The position numbers were made by a program, and so were the translations under genes. Below the pieces are notes generated by a model. That model was not told the DNA's origin and did no database searches. It was given only the letters and a program-made list of their open reading frames with translations. Shown here in pieces: positions 1-7,938 of a DNA stretch of 19,748 bases; within the stretch, counting starts at the first letter, position 1; each line of letters begins with the position of its first letter. Source of the DNA: Faecalibacterium sp. (lineage in GTDB: Bacteria > Bacillota > Clostridia > Oscillospirales > Ruminococcaceae); NCBI GenBank assembly GCA_020025795.1, contig JAHHRK010000020.1:1-19748 (forward strand). The letters are read 5' to 3'.

Positions 1-761
1 TCTTTATCATCTGCTTGTGCGTTTTCTTCCGATTCATCGAACAGTTGGGCGCGCACTGCGTTTTTCATTTCGGCCGTTTGGGTCACGTTGCTTTGGATCT
101 TGCCATCCAGTATGGTGATGATTCGATCCGCCACACCGGCCAGCTCTGGTTCATGCGTAACCATAATGAACGTAATCTGGTGCTTTTCTGCCAGTGCCAG
201 CATCTTTTTCAAGACCTGTCGTGTGGTAGCCGTATCCAGGTTACCGGTCGGTTCGTCTGCAAAAATAACGCTGGGGTGCGTCACAAACGCACGCGCAATA
301 CCAACACGCTGCTGCTGGCCGCCGGACATCTCAGTGGGGCGATGGTGTTCACGACCTTTCAGACCCATTGCACACAGAGCAGCTTTTGCGGTTTTCTCTC
401 GCTGTGCCTTTGATACTCCTTTGAACATCAGCGGCAAAGCGACGTTTTCCACTGCGTCCATATTAGGCAGCAGATTGTAACTCTGGAAGATAAAACCCAG
501 ATTATCCTGACGGAATTTTGCCAACTGGCTTTCCGTCATGGACGAAATGGTCTTTCCTGCAATTACAACTTCGCCCTTGGTCGGCTTTTCCAAACCTGCC
601 AACTGGTTCAGTAATGTGGATTTACCGCTGCCGGACTGACCGACAATGCAGCAAATTTCTCCTTTTTGGATTTCAATATCAATATGGTCCAACGCTACAA
701 CGCGTTCCTTGCCAACACGATATACTTTCCGCAAGCCCTTGGTTTGTATAATAGGAGCCAT
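1..761 (-). CDS. ABC transporter ATP-binding protein (LolD/MacB type), partial
   Basis: This is the nucleotide-binding subunit of an ABC transporter. The reading frame starts at ATG 761 behind an AGGAGG site about 7 nt upstream and stays open to base 1, so at least 253 residues are present and the C-terminus lies outside the window. Visible motifs are Walker A GQSGSGKST near residue 40, the Q-loop FIFQSYN, the signature MSGGQQQR, Walker B VIFADEPTGNLD and the switch histidine in MVTHEPELA. The DEPTGNLDT stretch and the phrasing around it are typical of the LolD/MacB/FtsE-like group, whose ATPases pair with FtsX-like permeases in lipoprotein, peptide or antibiotic efflux. The tail after the ABC domain is acidic (DESEENAQADDK), longer than in a minimal LolD. 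The permease is expected beyond the left edge. Substrate cannot be judged. I found no convincing promoter between this gene and the terminator at 842-880. Confidence 0.93.
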   Translation of the reverse strand, partial: MAPIIQTKGLRKVYRVGKERVVALDHIDIEIQKGEICCIVGQSGSGKSTLLNQLAGLEKPTKGEVVIAGKTISSMTESQLAKFRQDNLGFIFQSYNLLPNMDAVENVALPLMFKGVSKAQREKTAKAALCAMGLKGREHHRPTEMSGGQQQRVGIARAFVTHPSVIFADEPTGNLDTATTRQVLKKMLALAEKHQITFIMVTHEPELAGVADRIITILDGKIQSNVTQTAEMKNAVRAQLFDESEENAQADDK

Positions 762-841
762 ACCTCAGCCTCCTTTCTTTCTCTTTATAATTGGTCATAT
801 CTCATATACGAGTGAAAGCATCCAGATATTTCATTTTTTAC

Positions 842-880
842 AAAAAAAAGAGACAATCTAAAAAGATTGTCCCTTTTCGG
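842..880 (-). terminator. Rho-independent terminator of the rnj-ftsH block
   Basis: On the minus strand a perfect 8-bp stem (GACAATCT paired with AGATTGTC, arms 852-859 and 864-871, loop of 4) starts right after the stop codon at 881 and is followed by a U-run (TCTCTTTTTTTT). It ends transcription after the zinc-ribbon gene and insulates the ABC transporter gene. Confidence 0.9.
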
Positions 881-1780
881 TTACAAAAACAGTTTGCAGT
901 ACACAAAACCGCTTACTGCGATGACCACGCAGAGCACTGCTGTTACCGCAGGTACCCAGCGAATCAGCTTTTCGGCCAACTCATCGCGAGGATCTTCGTC
1001 ATATTCTTCTTCCTCATGCAGCGGTTCGGCACAACGATAGGGACGTGCTTCCTGCACACGCTGTCTCGGCGTCTGCTCTACAACGCGTGTGTGCCCTTCG
1101 CTATTCCGTCCAGCCGGATTTCTGCGATCCGCAACCACCTGCGTCGGCTCCTCGCCGTTCGCAGGTGCACTGGCAACCGGTGGTTCCGGGCGCAGAATAC
1201 CAGAAATGGCATTCTGCAGCAGGATACGGTCGCTGCCGCATTCGCTGCAATACACGGTATTTTCCTCATTGGAATGGAAGGCACCGCAGGCGCAGTACCA
1301 ACCGTTCTCCAAAACCTGAGGCATATACTTCATGCCCTTGCGGCCACTCTGTGCCTGCAGGCTTGCTGCCACATCCTTGGGCAGCTTTTTGGGTGCAGGC
1401 AGGCGCACACGCTCATAGCCGGTCAAGTCCTCACTCTTGCGGCCATACCAGGCGCGCAGCAGAGAAACATCAATGCTTGTGATCTCATCCGGCGTTACGA
1501 ACACAGCATCGTCCATGCCGAACAGCACGCCGTTTTCTGCGTTCAGATCCTCGTAGGCGAATTCATCCTCGTACAGGATCGCGCCGTCCTTGCCTTTGCA
1601 CTTGAAATGCACTTTCAGTCCGGTAAGCACCGTGTCTCGGATATTTTTAAAGGTAAGGCAAACGGCGTTTTCCTTGCTTTCACTGCCTTGCAAAAGCTCT
1701 ACGCGAACCACCTGCACCGGGCTGCCCGGCGTAAAGTAATTCACACGGCTCTGTGCGACCAGATTAAAGCTTTCTTCCAT
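881..1780 (-). CDS. Zinc-ribbon, tail-anchored membrane protein of unknown function
   Basis: The predicted protein has 299 residues. I chose ATG 1780 because AGAAGGAGAAG lies just upstream; an in-frame ATG at 1813 has no such site. Residues 1-130 form a beta-rich-looking soluble region with no family I recognise. A zinc ribbon follows: WYCACG at 161-166 and YCSECG at 177-182 give four cysteines (163, 165, 178, 181). Residues 195-270 are low complexity, rich in Pro, Arg and then Glu/Asp (HEEEEYDEDPRDE). One hydrophobic segment at about 274-295 lies at the extreme C-terminus, so the protein is probably tail-anchored with the ribbon in the cytoplasm. It starts 36 nt after the ftsH stop and is the last gene of the block, which suggests co-expression with FtsH. 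Whether it is an FtsH partner or substrate is speculation. Confidence 0.85.
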   Translation of the reverse strand: MEESFNLVAQSRVNYFTPGSPVQVVRVELLQGSESKENAVCLTFKNIRDTVLTGLKVHFKCKGKDGAILYEDEFAYEDLNAENGVLFGMDDAVFVTPDEITSIDVSLLRAWYGRKSEDLTGYERVRLPAPKKLPKDVAASLQAQSGRKGMKYMPQVLENGWYCACGAFHSNEENTVYCSECGSDRILLQNAISGILRPEPPVASAPANGEEPTQVVADRRNPAGRNSEGHTRVVEQTPRQRVQEARPYRCAEPLHEEEEYDEDPRDELAEKLIRWVPAVTAVLCVVIAVSGFVYCKLFL

Positions 1781-1816
1781 AATTCTTCTCCTTCTGCACG
1801 ATGCAATCCCCAAAAA

Positions 1817-3886
1817 TTACTCCTGGGAATCCTCCGCATCAGGTTTCTGCGTATTTTCCTCGGTTTCGACCGGCTGCTCTGCTTCAGCAGGCTGTTCAGC
1901 CTGTGCAGGAGCGGTTTCCGGCTCGCTCAGCTCGACCGGGGGCAGCTTTTCGCCAGCCATAACCTTATCGAATTCTTCCTCGGTGAGCTTTTCATGCTCG
2001 ATCAAAGCCTGAGCCAGTGCGTGCAGCTGATCGATGTGCTCGGTCAGGATGCGGCGGCAGTTCTCATAAGCCTCATCGATGATGTCACGCACCTCGGCGT
2101 CGATTTCAGCAGCAGTCGTTTCGCTGTAACCCTTGCCCTGGCTGAAGTCACGGCCCAGGAAGGTTTCTTCCTCACGGTTGCCGTAGACCACAGGTCCCAG
2201 GCGCTCGGAGAAGCCATAGCGCATGACCATATTGCGAGCGGTATTGGTTGCGGATTCCAGGTCGCTGGAAGCGCCGGTGGAAATATCGTCCAGAATGATC
2301 TGCTCGGCAACGCGGCCGCCCAGGCTGGAAACGATATCCTCGTACATCTCGCCCTTGGTAACGTAGCTGCGATCCTTTTCGGGCAGATACATGGTGTAGC
2401 CGCCTGCCTGGCCGCGCGGAATGATGGTGATTTCATGCACCTTGGGGTGATGCTTGCAGTGGAAGCCTGCCACTGCGTGGCCTGCTTCGTGGTAAGCAGT
2501 CAGCTTCTTTTCTTCGGGAGTCACAATGCGGCTCTTCTTTTCGGGGCCTGCAATGACCTTCATGGAAGCTTCTTCAATTTCAGCCATGGTGATGGCCTTC
2601 TTGCCACGGCGTGCTGCCAGCAGAGCTGCCTCGTTGACCAGGTTTTCCAGGTCAGCGCCGGCAAAACCAGCGGTACGGCGTGCAATCACAGACAGGGACA
2701 CATCCGGAGCCAGCGGCTTCTTGCGAGTGTGAACCTTCAGGATTTCTTCACGGCCCTTTACGTCCGGCAGACCAACATAGACCTGGCGGTCGAAACGACC
2801 GGGACGCAGCAGAGCCTTATCCAGAATATCGGCACGGTTGGTAGCAGCAATGACGATAACACCGTCGTTTGCTTCAAAGCCGTCCATTTCAACCAGCATC
2901 TGGTTCAGGGTCTGCTCACGTTCATCGTGGCCGCCGCCCAGACCTGCGCCGCGCTGACGACCCACTGCATCGATTTCGTCAATGAAGATGATGCAGGGCA
3001 TAGACTTCTTAGCCTTGTCGAACAGGTCGCGCACACGGGATGCGCCAACACCGACGTACATTTCCACGAAGTCAGAACCGGACAGTGCGTAGAACGGAAC
3101 GCCTGCTTCGCCTGCACAAGCGCGTGCCAGCAGGGTTTTACCGGTACCCGGAGGGCCAACCAGCAGCACACCATGCGGGATGCGTGCGCCCAGCTGATTG
3201 AACTTTGCGGGATTCTTCAGGAACTCAACAACTTCCTGCAGTTCTTCCTTTTCTTCGTCCTCGCCGGCAACGTCTGCAAAGGTGACCTTGACCTGATTCT
3301 CAGATTCATCCTTGACCTTTGCTTTGCCCACGTTCATGACGCCGCCGCCATTACCGCCGCGAATCATGAAAAAGAGGAGCATACCCATGCTGCCCAGCAT
3401 CAGCACGTACATCATGGTATCTGCCCAGGGGAAGGACTCCTTATAAGGAATCATGTTATCATCCATCGGCGTATCCGGGTTTGCCTCGTTGTAAGCCTGG
3501 ATATAATCTTCCATCTGGAACTGGAGGAAGTAAGACTGGTACGGCAGCTGATAGGTTACCTGAACCTTTGCGCCGCCGGGCAGCTTTTCTTCTTCCTTAT
3601 TGGGTTTACCCATCAGAATACCGCCCAGACCGTTACCAACCGGAGCCTTTTCTGCTTCGGGCAGCGGGACCTTGCCTTCCTTCAGGCTCATTTTGATCAC
3701 GCCGGTGTTCAGGTTCAAATCAAATGCGGTAACCTGCAGGTTTTCAAAATAACTGCGCACCTGCGAATAGCGCAATTCGGAATCCATTGCAGGGGAACTG
3801 GTAAAGAAGGTCCAAATCATCAAGACCACCACCAGCAATCCGACAATGATCAACGGGCTCCACTGTGGTTTCTTTTTTTGCAACAT
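1817..3886 (-). CDS. ftsH: ATP-dependent zinc metalloprotease FtsH
   Basis: FtsH is the membrane-anchored AAA+ protease that degrades misfolded membrane proteins and some regulators. The protein has 689 residues. Membrane segments lie at about 11-29 and 155-175, flanking an extracytoplasmic domain. The AAA module has Walker A GPPGTGKT (244-251), the pore loop FVEMYVGVGASR (273-284), Walker B IIFIDEID (299-306) and the second region of homology with RPGRFDR (361-367). The protease domain has the zinc motif HEAGH (466-470), with a probable third ligand Asp in DLESAT near 542. The pore aromatic is Tyr instead of the usual Phe. The last 35 or so residues are a Pro/Glu/Gln-rich tail with repeated AEQP units. 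The start has ACAGGAG upstream. It follows hpt by 25 nt, matching the tilS-hprT-ftsH order of Bacillus. Confidence 0.98.
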   Translation of the reverse strand: MLQKKKPQWSPLIIVGLLVVVLMIWTFFTSSPAMDSELRYSQVRSYFENLQVTAFDLNLNTGVIKMSLKEGKVPLPEAEKAPVGNGLGGILMGKPNKEEEKLPGGAKVQVTYQLPYQSYFLQFQMEDYIQAYNEANPDTPMDDNMIPYKESFPWADTMMYVLMLGSMGMLLFFMIRGGNGGGVMNVGKAKVKDESENQVKVTFADVAGEDEEKEELQEVVEFLKNPAKFNQLGARIPHGVLLVGPPGTGKTLLARACAGEAGVPFYALSGSDFVEMYVGVGASRVRDLFDKAKKSMPCIIFIDEIDAVGRQRGAGLGGGHDEREQTLNQMLVEMDGFEANDGVIVIAATNRADILDKALLRPGRFDRQVYVGLPDVKGREEILKVHTRKKPLAPDVSLSVIARRTAGFAGADLENLVNEAALLAARRGKKAITMAEIEEASMKVIAGPEKKSRIVTPEEKKLTAYHEAGHAVAGFHCKHHPKVHEITIIPRGQAGGYTMYLPEKDRSYVTKGEMYEDIVSSLGGRVAEQIILDDISTGASSDLESATNTARNMVMRYGFSERLGPVVYGNREEETFLGRDFSQGKGYSETTAAEIDAEVRDIIDEAYENCRRILTEHIDQLHALAQALIEHEKLTEEEFDKVMAGEKLPPVELSEPETAPAQAEQPAEAEQPVETEENTQKPDAEDSQE

Positions 3887-3911
3887 ATTGACTCCTGTAC
3901 CTTATTTTTGC

Positions 3912-4460
3912 TTATTTGGAATACACTTCCGGCTTAAGCACACCAACATAGGGCAGATTACGGTACTTTTCATCATAGTCCAGACCGTAGCCGACCACAA
4001 ATTCATCAGGCACTTCAATGCCGGTATAATCCGCACGAATATCTGCCTTGCGGCGGCTGGGCTTATCCAGGATCGTGCAAATCTTCACACTGTTCGGATT
4101 GCGCATCTGCAGCATGGGCACCAGATTGAACAACGTCACGCCGGTATCCAGGATGTCTTCCACAATCAGGACGTCCTTACCGCTCAGGTCTGCATCCAGG
4201 TCCTTGATGATTTTGACCAGGCCCGTAGAGGTAGTATTGGCACCGCCGTAGCTGGATACTACCATGAAATCGATTTCGTTGGGAATATCGATTGCACGCA
4301 TCAGGTCTGCCATAAAAACGACAGAGCCCTTCAGGATAGAAACCAGCAGCAGATCCTTGCCTGCATAATCCTTACTGATCTGTGCACCCAGTTCCTTTAC
4401 GCGCTTTTGCAGCTGTTCTTCGCTGACCAGTACGGTCTTAATATCGTCGTGCATGCTCAT
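3912..4460 (-). CDS. hpt: Hypoxanthine phosphoribosyltransferase
   Basis: This purine-salvage enzyme transfers the phosphoribosyl group of PRPP to hypoxanthine or guanine, giving IMP or GMP. The protein has 182 residues, the usual length. The PRPP-binding signature VLIVEDILDTGVTL is at 97-110, with the acidic pair at 101-102; the flexible-loop region SSYGGANTTSTG is at 69-80 and LKGSVVF at 43-49. The C-terminal VPDEFVVGYGLDYDEKYRNLPYVG stretch, described here by its key features D, F, VGYGLDY and RNLPY, is typical of the HGPRT family. The start codon overlaps the tilS stop codon (ATGA), and an AGGAGGAGG site lies inside the tilS end, so translation is probably coupled. A second Met two residues in is a weaker start. 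Confidence 0.97.
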   Translation of the reverse strand: MSMHDDIKTVLVSEEQLQKRVKELGAQISKDYAGKDLLLVSILKGSVVFMADLMRAIDIPNEIDFMVVSSYGGANTTSTGLVKIIKDLDADLSGKDVLIVEDILDTGVTLFNLVPMLQMRNPNSVKICTILDKPSRRKADIRADYTGIEVPDEFVVGYGLDYDEKYRNLPYVGVLKPEVYSK

Positions 4461-5899
4461 TGATTGTCCTCCTCCTGGTATTGCTGAACGAGCAATACCT
4501 CCTCTGTTTTTTCATCCGGGGCCAGTCCCTCACAAAAGCCATGGTCCCAAATCCACAACACCTGATTCCCCTGTGCCGCAAGCGGCATTTGGGAACGCTG
4601 TAACGGTGGGATGCTTTCTTCATTATACAACTTTTTCAAGCTTTTACTTCCGCATCGTCCCGCCTGATGGAAGCGATCACCGGGTTGGCGGGTACGCAAA
4701 CGCATCAACATAGGTATTCTAGCATAATCTGCCAGGTTTTTTAAGTCTTTTTTGTGAACGCAATGTATATTTTCCCATTCCGACCGAGAAATCAGCCGGA
4801 TTGTTACCTGATAGCCTCCCGGAAAATGATATTCACCAGGCTGCAGCGGATATTCCGGGGCAGGCTGCGGCGGCAGCTGATTTTGCGCCAGCACTTCCTT
4901 ATACAGATACTTTCCCCGTGCCACAAAACGCAGCGTATTCCGCAGTTGGACTGCGCCTTCTGCCCGCACGCACTGCTCCAAAAGGGAGATATACTTTTGT
5001 TCTGCATCCCGAACCGGGCTGACCAGCTGATGCAGCGCAGCCTCCAGAATCAGAGGTTCCGCAGTTCGCAGCGTGTCCAGATCCCATGGACCGTCTTCCC
5101 TGCTGCCACCTGCCTGCGCAGCGGCATTATGCAGTAAATCCTGTCCTTTTTCGAAAAAATATACATCGATGCGTTCCATTTTATCGCAGAACGCACGCAG
5201 GTTTTTCACAGCCGCTGTGTTTACCTGCTCCAAGGCAGGAACGGCATCGTGCCGGATGCGGTTGCGCGCATACGCCACCGAAAAATTGGTTTCGTCCGTC
5301 ACGAACGCCTGGCCTGCCGCAGCGCAGTATGCTTCGGTATCCTGCCGGGAAAGGCAAAGCAGCGGCCGCACAAAAGCGCCGCGTACAGGACGAATTCCTG
5401 CTGCGCCGTGGGCGCCGGTGCCGCGTGCCAGACGGAACAAAAGCGTTTCTGCCTGGTCGTTTCCAGTATGGGCCGTTGCAATCCATTGTACACCGCTTTT
5501 CAGCAGCTTTTCAAAATAGCCGTAACGCAGCTGGCGTGCCCAGTCCTCCCCTGCGTGCTCTGGAACGGATATTGCATCCGCAGCAGCACTGTACACGGTC
5601 AACGGAACATGCAGCAAAGCGCATTGCTGCCGCACGAATGCTTCATCCCGGTCTGCCGCTGCGCCACGCATTCCGTGGTTGACATGGCAGGCCGACACTT
5701 GAAGCTCCAGCTTTGGTGCCAGCGCCAGCAGAATGTGCAAAAGCGCCATGCTGTCTGCTCCACCCGAAACAGCCACACAGACCGTGCGCGACGCTTCATC
5801 AGCAAGCGGAAAAAGTCCGGCCTGCGCGCAATAGGCAAGCACGGACTTTTCCGTATGTGTTTTCAGTTCTTCCGCAGTGCGGATTTCTGTTTTGCGCAT
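4457..5899 (-). CDS. tilS: tRNA(Ile)-lysidine synthetase TilS
   Basis: TilS attaches lysine to C34 of the CAU-anticodon tRNA(Ile), switching it from reading AUG to AUA; the enzyme is essential in most bacteria. The protein has 480 residues. The N-terminal PP-loop ATPase has SGGADSMALL (45-54), followed by ACHVNHGMRG and ATAHTGNDQAETLLFRL, and the substrate-binding NRIRHDAVP. The C-terminal TilS_C-like part contains TRQPGDRF and KSLKKLYNEESIP. The gene sits 9 nt after the dnaB stop and overlaps hpt by 4 nt, so it is inside the operon. The Shine-Dalgarno site is weak (GATGGGAAA), so coupling to dnaB translation is likely. Codon use is richer in Ala and Cys than in its neighbours but nothing suggests transfer. 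Confidence 0.96.
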   Translation of the reverse strand: MRKTEIRTAEELKTHTEKSVLAYCAQAGLFPLADEASRTVCVAVSGGADSMALLHILLALAPKLELQVSACHVNHGMRGAAADRDEAFVRQQCALLHVPLTVYSAAADAISVPEHAGEDWARQLRYGYFEKLLKSGVQWIATAHTGNDQAETLLFRLARGTGAHGAAGIRPVRGAFVRPLLCLSRQDTEAYCAAAGQAFVTDETNFSVAYARNRIRHDAVPALEQVNTAAVKNLRAFCDKMERIDVYFFEKGQDLLHNAAAQAGGSREDGPWDLDTLRTAEPLILEAALHQLVSPVRDAEQKYISLLEQCVRAEGAVQLRNTLRFVARGKYLYKEVLAQNQLPPQPAPEYPLQPGEYHFPGGYQVTIRLISRSEWENIHCVHKKDLKNLADYARIPMLMRLRTRQPGDRFHQAGRCGSKSLKKLYNEESIPPLQRSQMPLAAQGNQVLWIWDHGFCEGLAPDEKTEEVLLVQQYQEEDNQ

Positions 5900-5908
5900 A
5901 ATTTCCCA

Positions 5909-7303
5909 TCAATGATTAAAATCCACATCGGTGAATCTGGTGTGAGCGCCATCCCAGCCCAGCGGCACTGCGCTGGTTTCGCCGTGACGGTTCTTTGCTA
6001 CGATACACTCTGCAATGTTGGCATCTGCCTGCGGCGCATCGTCGCCTTTCTGACTGTTATAGTATGCCTCACGGTACAAGAACAAAACGCAGTCTGCGTC
6101 CTGTTCGATAGAACCGGAGTCACGCAGGTCAGACAGCTGCGGCCGATGGGCGGAGCCTGCGCCTTGCTTTTCCACAGCACGGGACAACTGGGACAGTGCA
6201 ATGATAGGCACTTCCAGTTCTTTTGCCATGATTTTCAGATTTCGTGTGATTTCACTGATTTCCTGCACGCGGTTTTCCGTCCGCTTGCCGGTGGTCATCA
6301 ACTGCAAATAGTCAATGACGATCAAGCCGATTTTCGGGCGGCTGGGGTCCTGATTGACGCGGCGAATCTTGGCTTTCATTTCCGGAATGGTCAGGCCGGA
6401 GGTATCGTCCATAAAAATAGGTGCATCGTGCAAACGCTCCGATGCAATGGCCAAATCCTCCCAGTCTGACTGGGTCAGTGCGCCGGTACGGAACGCATGG
6501 CTGTCGATGCCTGCCTTTGCGGACAGGATACGGTTTGTCAGCTGTTCCTTGGTCATTTCCAGGCTGAACACCGCCACCGGGATATGCTGCTGTTCGGCAA
6601 CATTGGTTGCAATATTCAGCGCGAAACTGGTTTTACCCATACCGGGGCGAGCTGCCAGAATAATCAAGTCGCCGCGACCCATGCCGGTCAGTACCGAATC
6701 CAGCAGGCGGAAGCCTGTGGGAATTCCTTTGTACTTATCCGCGTCCGGGCCGGATAATTTTTGCAGCGTGCCCAGCGTTTCCACCATGCTGGAAGAAAGC
6801 GGCGTCAGTGCCGAAGTATCGCGACCGGAGCGAATCTCGTAGATTTTCTGTTCGGCATTTTCCAACAGCAGGTCAGCATCGCCTTCCTGGCTGGAATCCT
6901 CCAGAATATCCTTTGCCACGTTCATCAGCTGACGAACCAGATATTTTTCCTGCACGATGTGTGCATACGAGGTCACGTTCGAGATGCTAGGCACAGTTTC
7001 GGCCAGACCTGTCAGATAAACCTTCGCTGCATCGCTGCTTTCAAACACACCGTCGGTAGACACTGCGTCCAGCAAGGTAACAAAGTCAATGGTCTGATCA
7101 GACATGAACAGGCGAATCATTTCGCTGTAAATCTGGCCATTCTGGCGAGAGTAGAACATCTCCGGCTTTACGATCTCAATCAGATCAGTCAGGGTTTCTG
7201 CGCGCAGCAAAACAGCGCCCAGCACACTCTGCTCGGCCTGCATACTGTATGGCAGCTGAACGCCCATACTTTCCAGATTCAGTTCGCTCGAATATTTATC
7301 CAT
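5909..7303 (-). CDS. dnaB: Replicative DNA helicase DnaB (DnaC of Bacillus)
   Basis: This is the hexameric helicase that unwinds DNA ahead of the replication fork and contacts primase. The protein has 464 residues, a normal length. The N-terminal primase-interaction domain starts at about residue 17 (LPYSMQAEQSVLGAVL). The RecA-like domain has Walker A ARPGMGKTS (218-226), the FSLEM motif, Walker B IGLIVIDYLQLM near 310, and RAVEKQ and LRDSGSIEQDADCVLFLYR near the C-terminus. No intein interrupts it. The start is preceded by AGGTG. It follows rplI by about 90 nt, the same gdpP-rplI-dnaC order as in Bacillus subtilis. Confidence 0.98.
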   Translation of the reverse strand: MDKYSSELNLESMGVQLPYSMQAEQSVLGAVLLRAETLTDLIEIVKPEMFYSRQNGQIYSEMIRLFMSDQTIDFVTLLDAVSTDGVFESSDAAKVYLTGLAETVPSISNVTSYAHIVQEKYLVRQLMNVAKDILEDSSQEGDADLLLENAEQKIYEIRSGRDTSALTPLSSSMVETLGTLQKLSGPDADKYKGIPTGFRLLDSVLTGMGRGDLIILAARPGMGKTSFALNIATNVAEQQHIPVAVFSLEMTKEQLTNRILSAKAGIDSHAFRTGALTQSDWEDLAIASERLHDAPIFMDDTSGLTIPEMKAKIRRVNQDPSRPKIGLIVIDYLQLMTTGKRTENRVQEISEITRNLKIMAKELEVPIIALSQLSRAVEKQGAGSAHRPQLSDLRDSGSIEQDADCVLFLYREAYYNSQKGDDAPQADANIAECIVAKNRHGETSAVPLGWDGAHTRFTDVDFNH

Positions 7304-7393
7304 TCTTTACACCTAATGACTGTTTTCCCTTGTGGACAGAGCCACGCTGTTTTTCCTGTAAGTAAATTCTAAAATGCTGATTCTCAGAAAAGA

Positions 7394-7846
7394 TTACTCA
7401 ACAATCTCCACTTCGACCTTGAACTCTGCGGTAACGCCGGGGTACAGGCGAGCCTTTGCTTCGTAAACGCCTGCATCCTTAATATCACGGCTGGACAGCT
7501 CGATCTTCTTCTTGTCGATGGTCTGACCAACCATTTCGCTCAGGCTTGCAGCAACTTCCTTAGTCGTGATCTTACCGAACATACGGCCAGATGCGCCGCC
7601 TTTTGCCTTCATATTTACGGTCTTGGAATGAATCTTGGCAGCCAGCTCCTTTGCAGCAGCCAGCTGGGTGGCCTCATGGAAATCAGCAGCAGCCTCCTTG
7701 GTGCGGGCAATATTCATTGCAGTTGCATCTGCTTCTGCAGCCAGGCCACGGGGCAGCAGGAAGTTGCGTGCGTAGCCGTCCGAAACTTCGTGGATTTCGT
7801 CTTTCTTGCCGATGTCCTTAACGTCCTTCTTCAAAATAACCTTCAT
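7394..7846 (-). CDS. rplI: Large ribosomal subunit protein bL9
   Basis: bL9 binds 23S rRNA at the base of the L1 stalk and helps keep the reading frame. The protein has 150 residues, standard length. It starts MKVILKKDVKDIGKK, and the L9 signature follows (GKKDEIHEVSDGYARNFLLP, residues 13-32). A Lys/Ala-rich helix links it to the C-terminal RNA-binding domain, which contains GRMFGKITTKEVA. I chose ATG 7846, with GGGAGGACC upstream; an in-frame ATG 13 codons earlier would add a tail that is not part of the family. A promoter lies at 7903-7931 in the gdpP-rplI gap. Confidence 0.98.
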   Translation of the reverse strand: MKVILKKDVKDIGKKDEIHEVSDGYARNFLLPRGLAAEADATAMNIARTKEAAADFHEATQLAAAKELAAKIHSKTVNMKAKGGASGRMFGKITTKEVAASLSEMVGQTIDKKKIELSSRDIKDAGVYEAKARLYPGVTAEFKVEVEIVE

Positions 7847-7866
7847 AGTTGGGTCCTCCCTCTTCT

Positions 7867-7893
7867 CTGCGGTGGAAGCCACCACAGTTTTTT
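7867..7893 (-). promoter_or_regulatory. Stem-loop in the rplI leader
   Basis: Arms 7867-7875 and 7879-7887 pair over 9 bp (one G-U pair in the minus-strand transcript) around a 3-nt loop. It lies between the rplI promoter and its ribosome binding site. Read on the plus strand, the same hairpin is followed by six Ts and looks like an intrinsic terminator. Confidence 0.6.
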
Positions 7894-7902
7894 ACTCGCT
7901 TT

Positions 7903-7931
7903 AGTATATCGTAAAACCCAGCCATACACAA
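7903..7931 (-). promoter_or_regulatory. Probable promoter of rplI-dnaB
   Basis: On the minus strand a -10 box TATACT (7903-7908) lies 17 nt after a weak -35 box TTGTGT (7926-7931), directly after the gdpP stop codon region. The -10 and spacing are good and the -35 matches only TTG, so the call is moderate. Confidence 0.5.
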
Positions 7932-7938
7932 GTGTTGG

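Noticed and set aside
791..3937. A 1048-codon open frame on the plus strand
   Set aside because: It lies exactly opposite ftsH and the zinc-ribbon gene in codon register and is His/Cys/Phe-rich without any motif; it follows from codon bias of the real genes.
7847..7885. Longer N-terminus for bL9
   Set aside because: The family starts at MKVILKK, which has its own GGGAGG; the extension overlaps the leader hairpin.
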